Notes under the pieces: generated by a model
Seen by the model: the letters and a program-made list of their open reading frames with translations, nothing else
What the model was told of the DNA's origin: nothing
The model's database searches: none
Shown here: positions 23,198-35,315 of the stretch, piece after piece
Layout: each line of letters begins with the position of its first letter
How positions within the stretch are numbered: the stretch's first letter is position 1
Translations under genes and position numbers: made by a program
Assembly (NCBI GenBank): GCA_949592205.1
Contig: CATIUR010000003.1
Location: 145,491,259 to 145,555,258, forward strand
Length of the DNA: 64,000 nucleotides
Direction of reading: 5' to 3'
From: Helichrysum umbraculigerum
Lineage: Eukaryota > Streptophyta > Magnoliopsida > Asterales > Asteraceae

Positions 23198-24568
23198 ATG
23201 GATGAGATAACGATCATGGACGATGTGGAATTCTTTATGTCTTCCCACAAAGAGGTCTGTGTTAACCAGGAAGTTGAGATTGACGAATATTCATCCTTAG
23301 ACCTAGGTTTTGATATATCTCAGCAGAAGATTCCACCTTCTGTCACTGTTGAATTAAGTGGTCAACCCACACTTGACCCTGAGATTTTATTAATCTTATC
23401 TAAGTATCCACATTACCTTAGACCTGCCACCTTACCAGAAGACGTTCCTTTCGGTATTGAAGTTTTCTTCTATCCACCAATGCCTTGGTTGGATTTAAAT
23501 GAGCGACTTCATTGCTTAGATGAATACTTCAGGTATGATCTTCCAGATATATTGCGAGCCTACCCCACTACTCTTTTCTAAAGTGTAGAAGTGGATGAGC
23601 GTCTCCAGTGTCCGGAGGATCCTGAACTAGAAACACCAACCTTACCCAACACTGAACCAAGTAATAACCCACCAGAATCAAGTAATAAGCATCACTTAGG
23701 AAAATTTCACAAGCCCAGTAGGATAATAGATATCTGTGCTGACTTTCTTAGAAATCTTAAGATATCAGATTTCCCTATTTCAACTGAGCAGAGGAAGACC
23801 TTTGTAGTGATTGATAGGATAATAACATGTCTACGTACTAATTACGATCAAAAAGACGAGTTATCACTGAAATCAGAGTTAGACCTACTAATGGATCTAA
23901 TAGCTAGCACCGAGTATCCATCTGTTTCACAGATTAAGATTAATCGTTATGTTGCTGCCCTGACTGACGAGCTCGAATTTTGGATTGAAAGAGCCCCTAT
24001 CACTTATACTTTGATTCCATGCGTTAAACTGTTCTTTGTTGATCCTGCCACTTATCTGATTAATGAACTGCGATCAATTTTCCCTGATTCTACTAAGGAA
24101 GCCATGGATTCTGCTTTCTTCCAAAAGAGGAAGAAAATCCATGTTAAGCTTACTCAGTTGTTACTAACATCTAAATTCCCTTTTACTGAGCAACAAAGGA
24201 TCTACATCAGAACAACTTCCCGAGTAGTTCACTCTACTTCTGGAAACCCTGATTCAGAAGAAGAAAAGGAATTTCAGCATGTTATCGGAGAATTGCTCTT
24301 TGATCTATGTTTTATAGACACAGGATTCAGGGATGGTATTTCGAATCCGAGAAAGGTAAGACGAGCATTTAACCAATTCATTGATGCATTACTAGCATTA
24401 GGTCAAGAAGAAAAAGAATTCTTAAGAGAATTTGAGCGTTATTATATAAATCCCGCTGACCTAATTCATAGTATCATTAAAGCGCTTCAAGGTACGTTCG
24501 TTCTTCGCCACACTTTCTCGCATGTTTCAGGCTTATCTGAAAGTGCCGTCACAAGCACTAACAGATAA
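23198..24568 (+). pseudogene. Element D ORF1, unknown protein in gag position, one stop
   Basis: One frame runs from ATG 23198 to TAA 24566-24568, 456 codons long, with a single in-frame TAA at 23579-23581. I do not recognise the family. The first ~127 residues are acidic (MDEITIMDDVEFFM start) with a PPMPWLDLNERLHCLDEYF segment. The second part is largely alpha-helical in character, with LRNLKISDFPISTEQRKTF and FDLCFIDTGFRDGI as landmarks. No zinc knuckle, protease or polymerase motif is present. By position it replaces gag. A spliced or read-through product is possible, but simple inactivation by one mutation is the plain reading. Confidence 0.6.
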
Positions 24569-26090
24569 ATGGTGATGGTCTAATGTAAATAAGGATTGAA
24601 TATTTCGTTAATTAGGACAAAAATAATTTTAATTAGATTTTCTTTTATTCTTCTTTTATAAAAACGAAGAAAAACGTTCTTTAAAATTTAAACGCGTAAG
24701 TTTTTAAACGAATTTTCGCGAACATTCCAAACGTTTCAGAAATTTGACAAAGTTTTTATTTAAATTTTGGAAAGTTTATTTGGATTGGTTTTGAATTTTA
24801 AAGAACACAAAAAGATTTAATAAACGTATTTAAAAACGAAAATGTTTTCGCACGCGAATTAATGTTACGTTTTTAATATACGAATTTAAATACGAAAGTT
24901 TCGTGCGTATTTTGGTTGATTTTCATAAAAAATATTTTAACTTTAAAAACCCAATTATACGTTTCGTTTCGTTCGCATTTAAGTTGAAATTGCATATTAA
25001 AAATGCATAAAGCAAATGAAGCTTCCACCACTTTTTACAAAAAGTAAAAAGCAACTTCTTCTTCCTCCTTCTTCTTCTCCAAACCGTCACCACCATCACC
25101 ATCTCCATTTTTCCATCATTTTTCTTCAAATCAAGCTTCAAATCTTCCATATCTTCATCTCTTTTGCATCTAGAACATCTTTACATCAAGGTTGAGGATT
25201 GATTCTAACCTAAAATCATCATTTTGAATATTTTTATAAAGTTAGGGTTTATGCTTAGATCTTGGATTTTGATCATCAAGTTCCATGCTTTTTGCTTGCA
25301 AAGTGCTATATTCTTGATTGTAAACATGTTTGCGGAAGTAATTTGAGGTTTCCATGGCTAGATTTGATGTTTTGATTTTGGATGTTGACTTTTTGTTAGG
25401 GTTTTAGCAATTTTGACTTTCTTGAATGATTATTTGCTTATGATTGACTTTTCGGTGATTAATTTGCGCTTAAAATGATTAGTTTACATAAGTAATTGAT
25501 TGTTAAGGATTAGAGAATTAATTTAATTGCATGCTTATGAATTAAAGTAAGGCTTTTTATACAAAACTATTTAAAAAAACATTACTTTAATTAAAATCAT
25601 TATCTTTTAAATGGTATTTATTTTAAACTTTGTATAATTTGCTTCATGAAAATGCAATTAAATATATTTGGAGTAGCACTACTTTAATTAATAAAGTTAG
25701 TGAGATTTCGAATTAATTATCCTCTAATTAAAAGTCTTATGCTTAACCAAAATGATGGATGATAAATAAAATCGCTTTGCTTGCTTATTTTAATCATAGT
25801 AAGGTAATTATATGATTTATGACCATGATGCTTGCTTGATTATTCGATTACTTAGCATGTTTAGAAATATTCATCTTTAAGTAATCTTAGGAAAATAGGA
25901 AAGCTGCGGTTTTGTTTATTTGGATAAATTGCGGATTGATGATTGCGGTTTTTAGGGTATTCATAAAAATAATAATGGGATAATTGCAAAATATAAAGCC
26001 TACATTTCGAATTTTTTCTGAAAATTTGGAATAAATATTATATTGTCCAATTATTGTAATATGATTTGTTTCCTTGTTTTTCTTAAACAG
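24569..26090 (+). other. Element D spacer with leader/intron-like signals before ORF2
   Basis: About 1.5 kb, very AT-rich, no ORF. At about 25060-25195 a CT- and CAC-rich stretch resembles a plant 5' leader and ends in ATCAAG|GTTGAG. At 26076-26090 a T-rich tract ends TTCTTAAACAG directly before the ATG of ORF2. Together these could be an untranslated exon plus a ~900-nt intron, giving ORF2 its own transcript. Inferred only from the splice-site look. Confidence 0.45.
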
Positions 26091-27872
26091 ATGAACCCGA
26101 TTCCACCTACTCTAGCTTATTTGGCCAAAACTACACAAGAAAAGACTTTGATTCGGAAATGGCTAAAGAGGACATTTGGAAGTAATCGGTACATAGTTTG
26201 GGAAGACATGGGGAAACTTGGAATTGAGGACAGGTTGAGGAATTTGATAGGATATGAGGTTCAGGGACTTAAGTTCGACTCATGGATCCAGCTTTTTAGC
26301 ATTCGTGAGCCCATATACCCCGAGGTTGTCACTGAGTTTCTGATGACATTTGAGCTTAACCCAGAGTTAGGGATTTGAGATGACAAGAAGATAGCATTCA
26401 GATACCGAGGGAAGAGCCAGAGTGTTTCTATTTCGGGTTTAGCTAGACACTTGGGATTGTATTCAGCGGATCAGATTAGCTCAGATTGGTTCTTACATAG
26501 TCATCAGACGATTCCTCATCATCCCGAGAGAAGCCATAGAGTCATTTGGAGTGAGCTGACGGGCACACATTATACTTGTGGTGCCAAGTCCTCAGCTTTG
26601 ATTCTACCTCAGCTACGTCTCCTACACAAGCTGATTGTTACATCTATTATTGGAAAGAAGGAGACAGGGCCGATAAATGGGGATGAGCTATATATCATTG
26701 ATGCTATCATGAGCCGCCAGAATATTAATGTGGCTTGCATTATTGCTGAGAGGATGGCGAAGGAGAAGAACTTGGACCTGACGAAGCATGTTTTTATGGG
26801 AGCTTTCATCACCAGATTATTGAGAGGGATGCGACTCTTGAAAAAGAGTCATGAGGCCGAGTATAGGGTGTCTTCCACTTCATTACCATGTGACTTGGAC
26901 TACTGCAAGCAGATCCATTTGATCACTGAGGGTTCTGAGAGACAGTGTTACTGGAAGGACACTGATGAGCTTATCCCTGGATGTTTCATGACCAGGAAGA
27001 GGGTCAGAGAGGAGGATGTTGAGACTCCGGTTGTTGATAGAGTGGATAGAGTACCGGCTGTGCCTAGGAGTACCAGGACACCAGTCAGGGATGCTGGGGT
27101 TGGGACATCAGGTCCCCGAGCTCAGATACGACATACAGATCCAGTCACTCCCTTGACTCAGTACTTCATATTGCACGTGTTGGCTGCCAACAACTCGCAT
27201 CAGGCATTTATAGCTAGGGCTTTAGGTATTCCAGCTCCCGAGCCGCTCCTGTACGAGTGTGTGCCACTACCACCAGTTCCACCATCCACTACCATTCCAC
27301 CATCTACTACCATTCCACCATCTACTACCATTCCACCACCTACTACCATACCACCATACACTACCCACATACCACCTACCACTACCATTCCACCCACACG
27401 GTCAGTCGAGCACTGTTTATCGGTTGATGCTGCATTCCCACATCCTACTGTGTCAGCCCGTAGAGCCCGTTCTTCTCAGCAGTCCGCAGGAGGAGAGGCT
27501 GTTGGTTCCTACCGACCAGATGTTGTTCACTTGGGCACTGATCCATTCACCTTATCAGAGTTTCAGGGATTGTTGGCATTAGACCCTATACCTTCTGATC
27601 AGCTTCCTACAGAGGAGATACTTAGGCACATCTACAGATCCAAGATGGAGCGAGAGGGGATGACTTTTGAGGATTTCAGACAGTTGGAATTAGATGATCC
27701 GATGAAGTTACCTGCTTGCTCCCTTAGAGATGTATTGATGCAGTATAGGCAGGTGAGGTCAGAGGAGCAGAGAGTCTCCAGTGGTCAGCAGTCAGTTGCC
27801 GGACCTTCCTCAGTTCCTCCACCGGTTCAGCCTTCTGTTCAGGACTCTGATCAGGGTTCTCCAGCACCCTAG
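26091..27872 (+). pseudogene. Element D ORF2, Athila ORF-like protein with Pro/Thr repeat, one stop
   Basis: The frame is open from ATG 26091 to TAG 27870-27872 (594 codons) except for one TGA at 26376-26378. The N-terminal ~270 residues resemble the plant transposon-associated domain found in Athila 'ORF1' proteins: a FDSWIQLFSIREPIYPEVV segment, a RYRGKSQSVSISGLARHLG segment, then INGDELYIIDAIMSRQNINV. The C-terminal half is low complexity with about seven TTIPPS-type units (27283-27396) and Ser/Gln/Pro-rich ends. In Athila elements proteins of this kind are non-enzymatic and of unknown role. The family assignment is from general resemblance; a profile search against PF03078 and PF20167 would decide it. 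Confidence 0.6.
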
Positions 27873-29117
27873 ATCTGTGCACCCATATCTACATACTTAC
27901 TATTTCCTCTATTCCATACTTTTGACTTGTTGTGTGGTTGTGGAACTTTACTTTGTTATATTTTTGGAACATGAACTATCAGACACAGTCTGTTTAGTTT
28001 CTTTATCTTTTAGTATTTAGTTATCAGTTATTTAGTTTACTTATTATGTTTTTATTTCTGTTTTTCTTCTTAGTTAGAATAAGTGAATTGTGTTTGTGCA
28101 AATGAGAATTGAGGAAAGGAGATGCCGATCATTCACGAAGAAACTGCTTTCTGCATGGATTCAACCAAGGAATTTCAGTCACCTGCAGACCGCCGCTTCT
28201 TTCTTAAAACCATCTCCACGTCTCTATCGTAGGGAAGTTCCTTTCTTTTTGTCATGATTTTCACCATTACCACATATCCAAATATGCCTAAATTCTAAGT
28301 GTGGGATTCCATCCCACCAAATTTTTCAAAACACTTAAAATTGTTCCACTATTTCAAAACCTAAGTGTGGGATTTTTCCCGAAGAAAATCCTACGTCTTA
28401 GCAATGAACATTGAGGACAATGTTGTTTTAAGTATGGGATACACGGTATATATATACCGCAAGTTTATATTTGCCGGTCCAAAGTAATACCTCCGTTTTC
28501 ATTCAAACTTTTTCAAAAAATTTTCGCAAAACCAACCCAAAAGGTTGAGATTTTTAATCACCAAAACATTCGAAAACCCAACCTCAATGATGTTCGACAT
28601 CCATTCGGTTGATTTCGAATATTTTCAAAAGATTTTAGTCTTAGAATATTCTTTTAAAGAGATAAACCTTCTATCAAAATAAATAAATTGCTTTGGAAAG
28701 TAAGATAAGGCAAAGATAAGAACGTATCTTAAACTAAAAACTGAGAAATCCTCTAGGCATCGCATGACTTGGTGCATATGACCCTTTGATTGTGAGGTAC
28801 TTGAGCCTTTAATAAGCATTCACTTTTAATGCTTCACTTTCGTTTCTGAGTGTACGCCGATGCATGTGTCTTTGAATTAGAACTTGCTCCTGAATGCGTT
28901 TCGAGACCATACCAATGAGTGCCGTACGCGATATAGGTGCAATTAGAGGATCTTGGCATTTATTAGGATTAACCCATTTCTTTCATATCTTTTCAAGCCA
29001 ACCCTTCCAACTTTCTTTCTAAGATTGTTGATGATCCAATTAGAAAACCCTTTGCGCCTTAGCCATTTCATTTCTCTAAACCCTAAAACACTTCCCCACA
29101 ACACAAACACTTTCCCA
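27873..29117 (+). other. Element D non-coding region with three internal PPT-like motifs
   Basis: No coding sequence. The motif taagtgtgggat occurs at 28296-28307 and 28362-28373, with a variant taagtatgggat at 28429-28440. The same motif is the true polypurine tract at 38327-38338. The region is cut at 29117 by the target duplication ccaaa of element C. Confidence 0.65.
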
Positions 29118-29122
29118 CCAAA

Positions 29123-31203
29123 TATAACGCCCCAAAATTTACAACTGTTTTTTTTTTTTTTAAACAATTCGGAAGCTCAAGTCCCAAAACATATATATAC
29201 ATAAAATGACATGTCGTCATCTTCCATTACCTAAGTTCTAAGTATTGATTATTACCGATTACAAAACAATCCTTTATATCCTGGGCATTATATAATCACA
29301 CATTTTAAACTGTATTAAATAAATCAGAGTAATCCTAGTCAAACATTCTTCAGTTACTCCTTGACCCGCCCATAACAAAAGATATTAACCTGCAAGGAGT
29401 AAACAACGAGGGATTAGCACGAAGCTAAGTGAGTTAACTCATCACTAACAATACAACTTAGTTTAACACCATGAGTTCACCACATTTAACACTTTGACTC
29501 AACATCACCAGAGGATCGGTGGCCCTTGTGGCGCCCTCAGCCGCGGTGGCCCACCAAGCGACACTTACACCAACTGCAGGCCAATACAGCGGTTAACCGA
29601 TAACTGTTGGTTACCTTTAGTCAACACAAGCCTTACTTACAACGAATGTTCACAACCCTTGTGTTGACTAACCTGTAACAACACAGTCCAACATAGTTGA
29701 CCTCTATATAACACAGTTACCATATAGGTCACTTAACACTTAACACTTTAACACTTTAACACAATTCACAATTCAACTTAACACAGGAATAACACGTAAC
29801 ACTTGAAGTAACCACAATAGTGATCACTAAATTATAGTGAGAGATCAAAGTCCACTCACCGACTACCATAGTCGCCCACTCAGTAGTCTAATATCACTGA
29901 GTCTTCTCCATATCTGGAAATACAACAAAATACACAAATCAGTTACTTGTATCAAATCTATATAACATTACTCCAATAGATTTATATCAACAATCTCAAT
30001 TCATGTGGTATTATCACAATCATCACAAACATCAAGTTCATACTTCTTGAATTGCTTCTTAATCATGATTAGATATCATGTTAACCATTTTTCAACTATA
30101 TATCAATTTAGTTATCACTTGTAGTAATTTCACATAATTCATTCCATTAATATGAATTATCACTATTAACTTCATTAGTTCACTATCACCTAATAAATCA
30201 TGATAATTATAATCAACTTATTACCTTAGTTCACATTAATCATTGTTAACTATCACAATCACACCAATAACAGGATTAATAGCTTCCAATTAACAATCCA
30301 TCAAAATCTTCATGTAACTAAATTAACTTACTCAATTCTAATATAGGGTTTTAGCTTTTAATCATGATATAAGTATCAATTAATCCTTCTAACATGATTA
30401 CAAGCTAATAATTCAATAATACTCCCAAACCCATCACTTTATTCATATGATCATGCAACATTCTTCATATCTAACTTATGATTCTACTTAAAATCAAGAA
30501 TTAAACATCAACTAACCACTATATGATCACTACAAGTCTTAGTTCAAGATTAATCAAGTCAATTAAATCAACTATTCAAAACCCCCAATTTCTAGGGTTA
30601 TATTAAACACGAAATTAACACATATAACATGATTAAGATGATGCTAGAATGATTATTACATGTTATTGAAGCTTAACTAACATCAATTTACACTTTAGAA
30701 ACCCTAATTTCGGATTTTGCTCAAGAACATCAAAAACCCCAAATTCTAGGTTGAAGAACATGAAGAACACAAGATCATACCTTGTTTGTGATGATTAAGA
30801 AAGCTTGAATTCGAGTTTTAAAGCTCCAATTTGATGTTCTTCATGATCTTGATAAAGATTTAAGGTTAATTCTGTGTGTGTATATGTACGTATGTATGTA
30901 TGTGTGTATGAAATAAAGCCCGACTCAAAACATAGATATATTAACTAATTAGTTACTTTGTGTACTAGTTTTGTCCCCCGTACTTATCATTGTCTGGAAC
31001 TTAAAAACCATTTACGGGAAAACTATTTTATTTTACCGTCAACTAAATAAATTTAAAACAATCAATATTTCACTAGTCACAATATTTCCTGAGGCTAATT
31101 GACCTATTAAATTTACAATCGAACACATATTACAATTTTAAATTGCATTAAAAAATTTACAGGAAATACCTATTACTTCTAGGCCCAATTTGAGGATGTT
31201 ACA
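29123..31203 (-). repeat. 3' LTR of element C (left copy)
   Basis: On the minus strand it reads TGTAACATCC ... GGCGTTATA (TG...TA ends). It shares blocks with LTRs B, E and F, notably tagactactgagtgg and gtgctaatcc. A T14 run is near its end. Confidence 0.92.
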
Positions 31204-34200
31204 AATCTCTCCCCCTTAAAGAGATTTCGTCCTCGAAATCTAATCAACCTTGATTATTCTAAAGTACTTAATTACTTGACAAATCTCATTCCTTAAATGA
31301 GATTCCACTACCACCACAATTTCCAGTTTATTAATTTTGTACTCTTCGTACTACTCTAACATCGTAATTACTCATCACTATATTCACCTAAAGTGTGTAC
31401 ACAACTTAAATCACCTATGCATGACATGCTTATGCATACATTTCACTACACACTCTATGTACCTACATATATATTATTTCATCGACTCACACACGACTAG
31501 TGTGTATCTCAATTAGATTCACGAAAACACATAAATTATGTCTCATACTCAATTTAACTTGCAATACTATACAACAAGTGTGATATTTATCACTTAAAAT
31601 AGTTACTCCCTTGAGCAACTCTTAATTATATGCACACAATTTAAATTCTATCTACATATACATATCCACATGTACATGTTTCTATTTCTTACCTTAACAT
31701 ATGATATGTATCTAAATCATATTTTCATGCATACTATGATCACTTAAGGAAATTATTCCCAAATTAATCACTTTAAACAGGTAATCACTTGACGTAAGTG
31801 AATAACATTATCGTGCACATAACGTACTCTTAACACTAAAAACTAGCGACGTGCTAGAATCTTTAAAATAGATATATGATTTATACCCCTTTTTAACAGC
31901 AAAACAATGATTATGAAAATCGCAATACACCTAACAACAATGAAATTTAAATTTCAATTCATAACTAGCATTTACGCTAGTACCACATATCACTACTGTA
32001 TTTGATAATCTTTTATTTAAAAGTATCTCAAACTCATATAACACTATTCACATATTAACAAGCAAAATACAAGTCAATTCTCATGGTTAAAACCATTATC
32101 ACTTAATCACCAAGTCACTTAGTACCAATTCAAATTGGATAATTACCAAGTTTTTCCATCAACGAGTACATTGCCATTCAAACGCAAGTACCATTCCAAC
32201 AAAATGTGCTAACCACACACACATTTTTCAACAATATTTCATTAATCAATCATATTTCATTGACTTCTCATTAGATTATTTCACATTTCCATCATTTCTA
32301 TACGCAACCTATCATTTCACTTTGATATTATGCATATAATAACAATCAAATTTCACACAATTCTCAATTAATAATAATATAACTATCAATCAAAAGGCTC
32401 TCTATATATATATTTATATATAACTATCTCAATGTCAACATCGAAAACCTACAATTTTTAAGGTCACATCAATTTCTCTGGTACTTGGTAGCCTCAATAC
32501 TCCATGTGAAATGGCATAATATAAATACGTTGGCCAGACGTCGTCATATTATGTCAGTCACACTTAATTCTCAGGCCACTTCATACCATCAATCTCTAAA
32601 ATGATTAACTTTTACTCTCACATATATCACAATGCTAAAATCAATAATTATCACACATGTAGTAACACTTTGTAATAGGTTTATGACCAAGTATTAACTT
32701 GTTACTATTTTCATTTATCACTTGAATGTGAAACTACTCACAAAATTAAGTAAACATAATAATTCAATCATCTAACACATTCCTCATTATCTTATTAACA
32801 CATGTGTAAGTTTTAACACAACTAAATCAATTTAACACCCTCTCTACACGATTCAATATCAATCACTTAACACTTTAATTATCAAGTATAATACTCTATA
32901 TAACATTTAGCACTAAGTACCCTGTTAAAATACCAGGTCATATTCCACATATATTCATCAATATATAATTTCTAAGTTGATTAATAAATAACCTTCCATA
33001 TTTAGTTATCAAGCAAGAGTAAGCTCCTACAATACTCTTCAACTCTTACAAATACTTATTCAATCATATTAAGTATTTCACATAATGTAATTAACATGAT
33101 TACATAATCAATATTTATTTACCCTAACAAGCAACAATCAACAATACCCTTACTGGTATACTATGCAGTTAAATAAACTGCCTACAAACAACTCCTACAC
33201 AAAGAACCATATAAACCTCTTAAAACAACTTTTAATATTGCATATAGTCACATGAATGATCTCTGGGCTCAAAGAAACAAAAGCCCAATACAATTCATAA
33301 GCTAAAAGTCCGAAATAATGTCCGAAAAACAATAAAACGCGATTTTCGGGCCCCAAACGACCCCTAAGTGCCGAAAACTGATAGGGCTCATAGCAAAGCG
33401 ATGAGCTTTGACCGTTGGGCCGTTTTTGAGTTGACATGTAAATTTCGTCTTAATCGGACACCGAAATTTTCTAAAAATTTTTTTTACGTCAAGTATTACG
33501 TCGAACGTCGCAAGAAATTTTTTTTTTTTTTTATACTAACGCGATCCGGGAAACAGGTCAGGATCGCGTTCCCTATTGAAAAATATTCTGTAACCAAATT
33601 AGACATACAAACGCGATCCGGAGAAGTGAGCGGGATCGCGTTCCCAAGAGAAAACGCATCTGAACACGAAATACACACACAAACGCGATCCTGGAAAATG
33701 GCTGGGATCGCGTTCCCAAGCATAAAAATAATCTGGGACAAAATAACACGTACGAACGCGATCCAGAAAACTTGTTGGGATCGCGTTCCCAAGCAGAAAT
33801 CTGAGGTTCAGAAAAATCATATTTTTAGCCAATTTCAAAAGCGTATAACTTTTTACTCTTTTAGAGTTAGACTCTAAAATTTTGCAGGCACATCCACTAT
33901 GCCAAAATGAAACTTTCCCTTTTTACACTTTTTCAATTTACTCGTTTTACGAGAAAACGGACGTACGACTCATTTTTGACCATTTTCGACCATTTTGGTT
34001 GACACGCTATATTTCAAACGACTTGGTTTCTGACTTCCACCTTTTACCAACATGTTTCTATATACATTAGTGACGTGCGGGCATATTCATCATATACAAA
34101 CACTCCTTCTACATTATTTTAACACGTTGACCCGTTTAGGGGTCAAAATGGACAATTTCACCAATTTCATTCAAAATGACAACATTAACATTTTCAATCC

Positions 34201-35315
34201 ACCTTTTATCTATACTTATGACTTTCAGTCACTTTAAAAGTTATCATACACGTTCCACATCAAATTCTATACGTTTTAACACTAAGTGACCCATTTGGAC
34301 ACTTAAATGACCCGTTTGGTTTTACGACCATATGATCACCATTCCAACACCCAACCCACACTTCTTTGACTATTCCAAGTCAAACTAACCCACTTTCATC
34401 ATTAGTTTCATATTATCACCCTAAAACACCAAGTTCACAAAATTTCATCATATATAAACCAACTTCATCATATATTTTCAATTTGACTTTTCACTAACTC
34501 GTCACCGCACATTTTAAGTTTGGGTTGACCACATTGACTTTATTACTTTACTACTTTTAATATATAGATCATAATGCAACCATAATCATGATCAATGCTA
34601 AACATTTAGACATCTAGTCACATTCCTCACTTCATAGTATGGCTATTGTCAAGTTTGACACAATTACATTCAACATTGACCTTTCCAAGTCAATAACATA
34701 TATTTCAACAACTAGACACATTCTAAGTCACACAACAATACAACTCCAAACTTATAAATGGATTCACCCGCGACCCATTGAATTCATCATAGTGTGTCAC
34801 ATCAAATTAGATTATCATTTATCAATTATTTCCCTAGCAAGGATATATAATCACACCTTGCATATACACTTAATTCCACATAACACACCTGTTACACTTT
34901 AGTCACCAATGCATCTACACACAATTTCAACTTCTTAATTACATACTAATAGCTCTATCACCTTATTAGCAAGTAATAATCACCAACAATTCAATTTACT
35001 TTACTAATAATCATAACATAGTAAAGTAAAACAATTAAAATTTATTGAAATTCACCAAGTTTATCAGAAATTACCTGGCACATCTAGGCCCACGAGTGTT
35101 GAGGATTGAGAATACCAATCGGTTCCTCACTATCCTCCGTCTCTGCACTCAAAACAACAATCTAACACATTGTTATAGATTAGTTCACATTTAACAACAA
35201 CTTGCTCATACCACCACTAATCCCACCTCGGAATGTTTGACCACCATCACTAGGCTTGGGATTGAACAATCCAACCATTGTTCAATTCGCCCAAACCTAT
35301 GCTCTGATACCAACT
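31204..35315 (-). other. Interior of element C, no coding sequence
   Basis: On the minus strand the interior begins with the primer site TGGTATCAGAGC (35302-35313) and ends with a purine tract aagggggagaga (about 31208-31219) before the 3' LTR. Reading frames inside it are short and low complexity; the longest (169 codons, plus strand, 33368-33877) comes from the palindrome array. No capsid, zinc knuckle or polymerase motif is found on either strand. Confidence 0.8.
33538..33795. repeat. Four ACGCGATCC...GGATCGCGT hairpins in element C
   Basis: Four hairpins, starting near 33539, 33611, 33681 and 33755, each have arms aacgcgatcc/ggatcgcgtt around a 13-16 nt loop, spaced ~72 bp. The arms are conserved while loops and spacers vary, so the paired structure or the arm sequence may be under selection. 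Confidence 0.88.

Noticed and set aside
33368..33877. 169-codon plus-strand ORF in element C
   Set aside because: It is produced by the four ACGCGATCC hairpin repeats and their spacers, has overlapping frames on the other strand, and shows no domain. Treated as an artefact of repeats.
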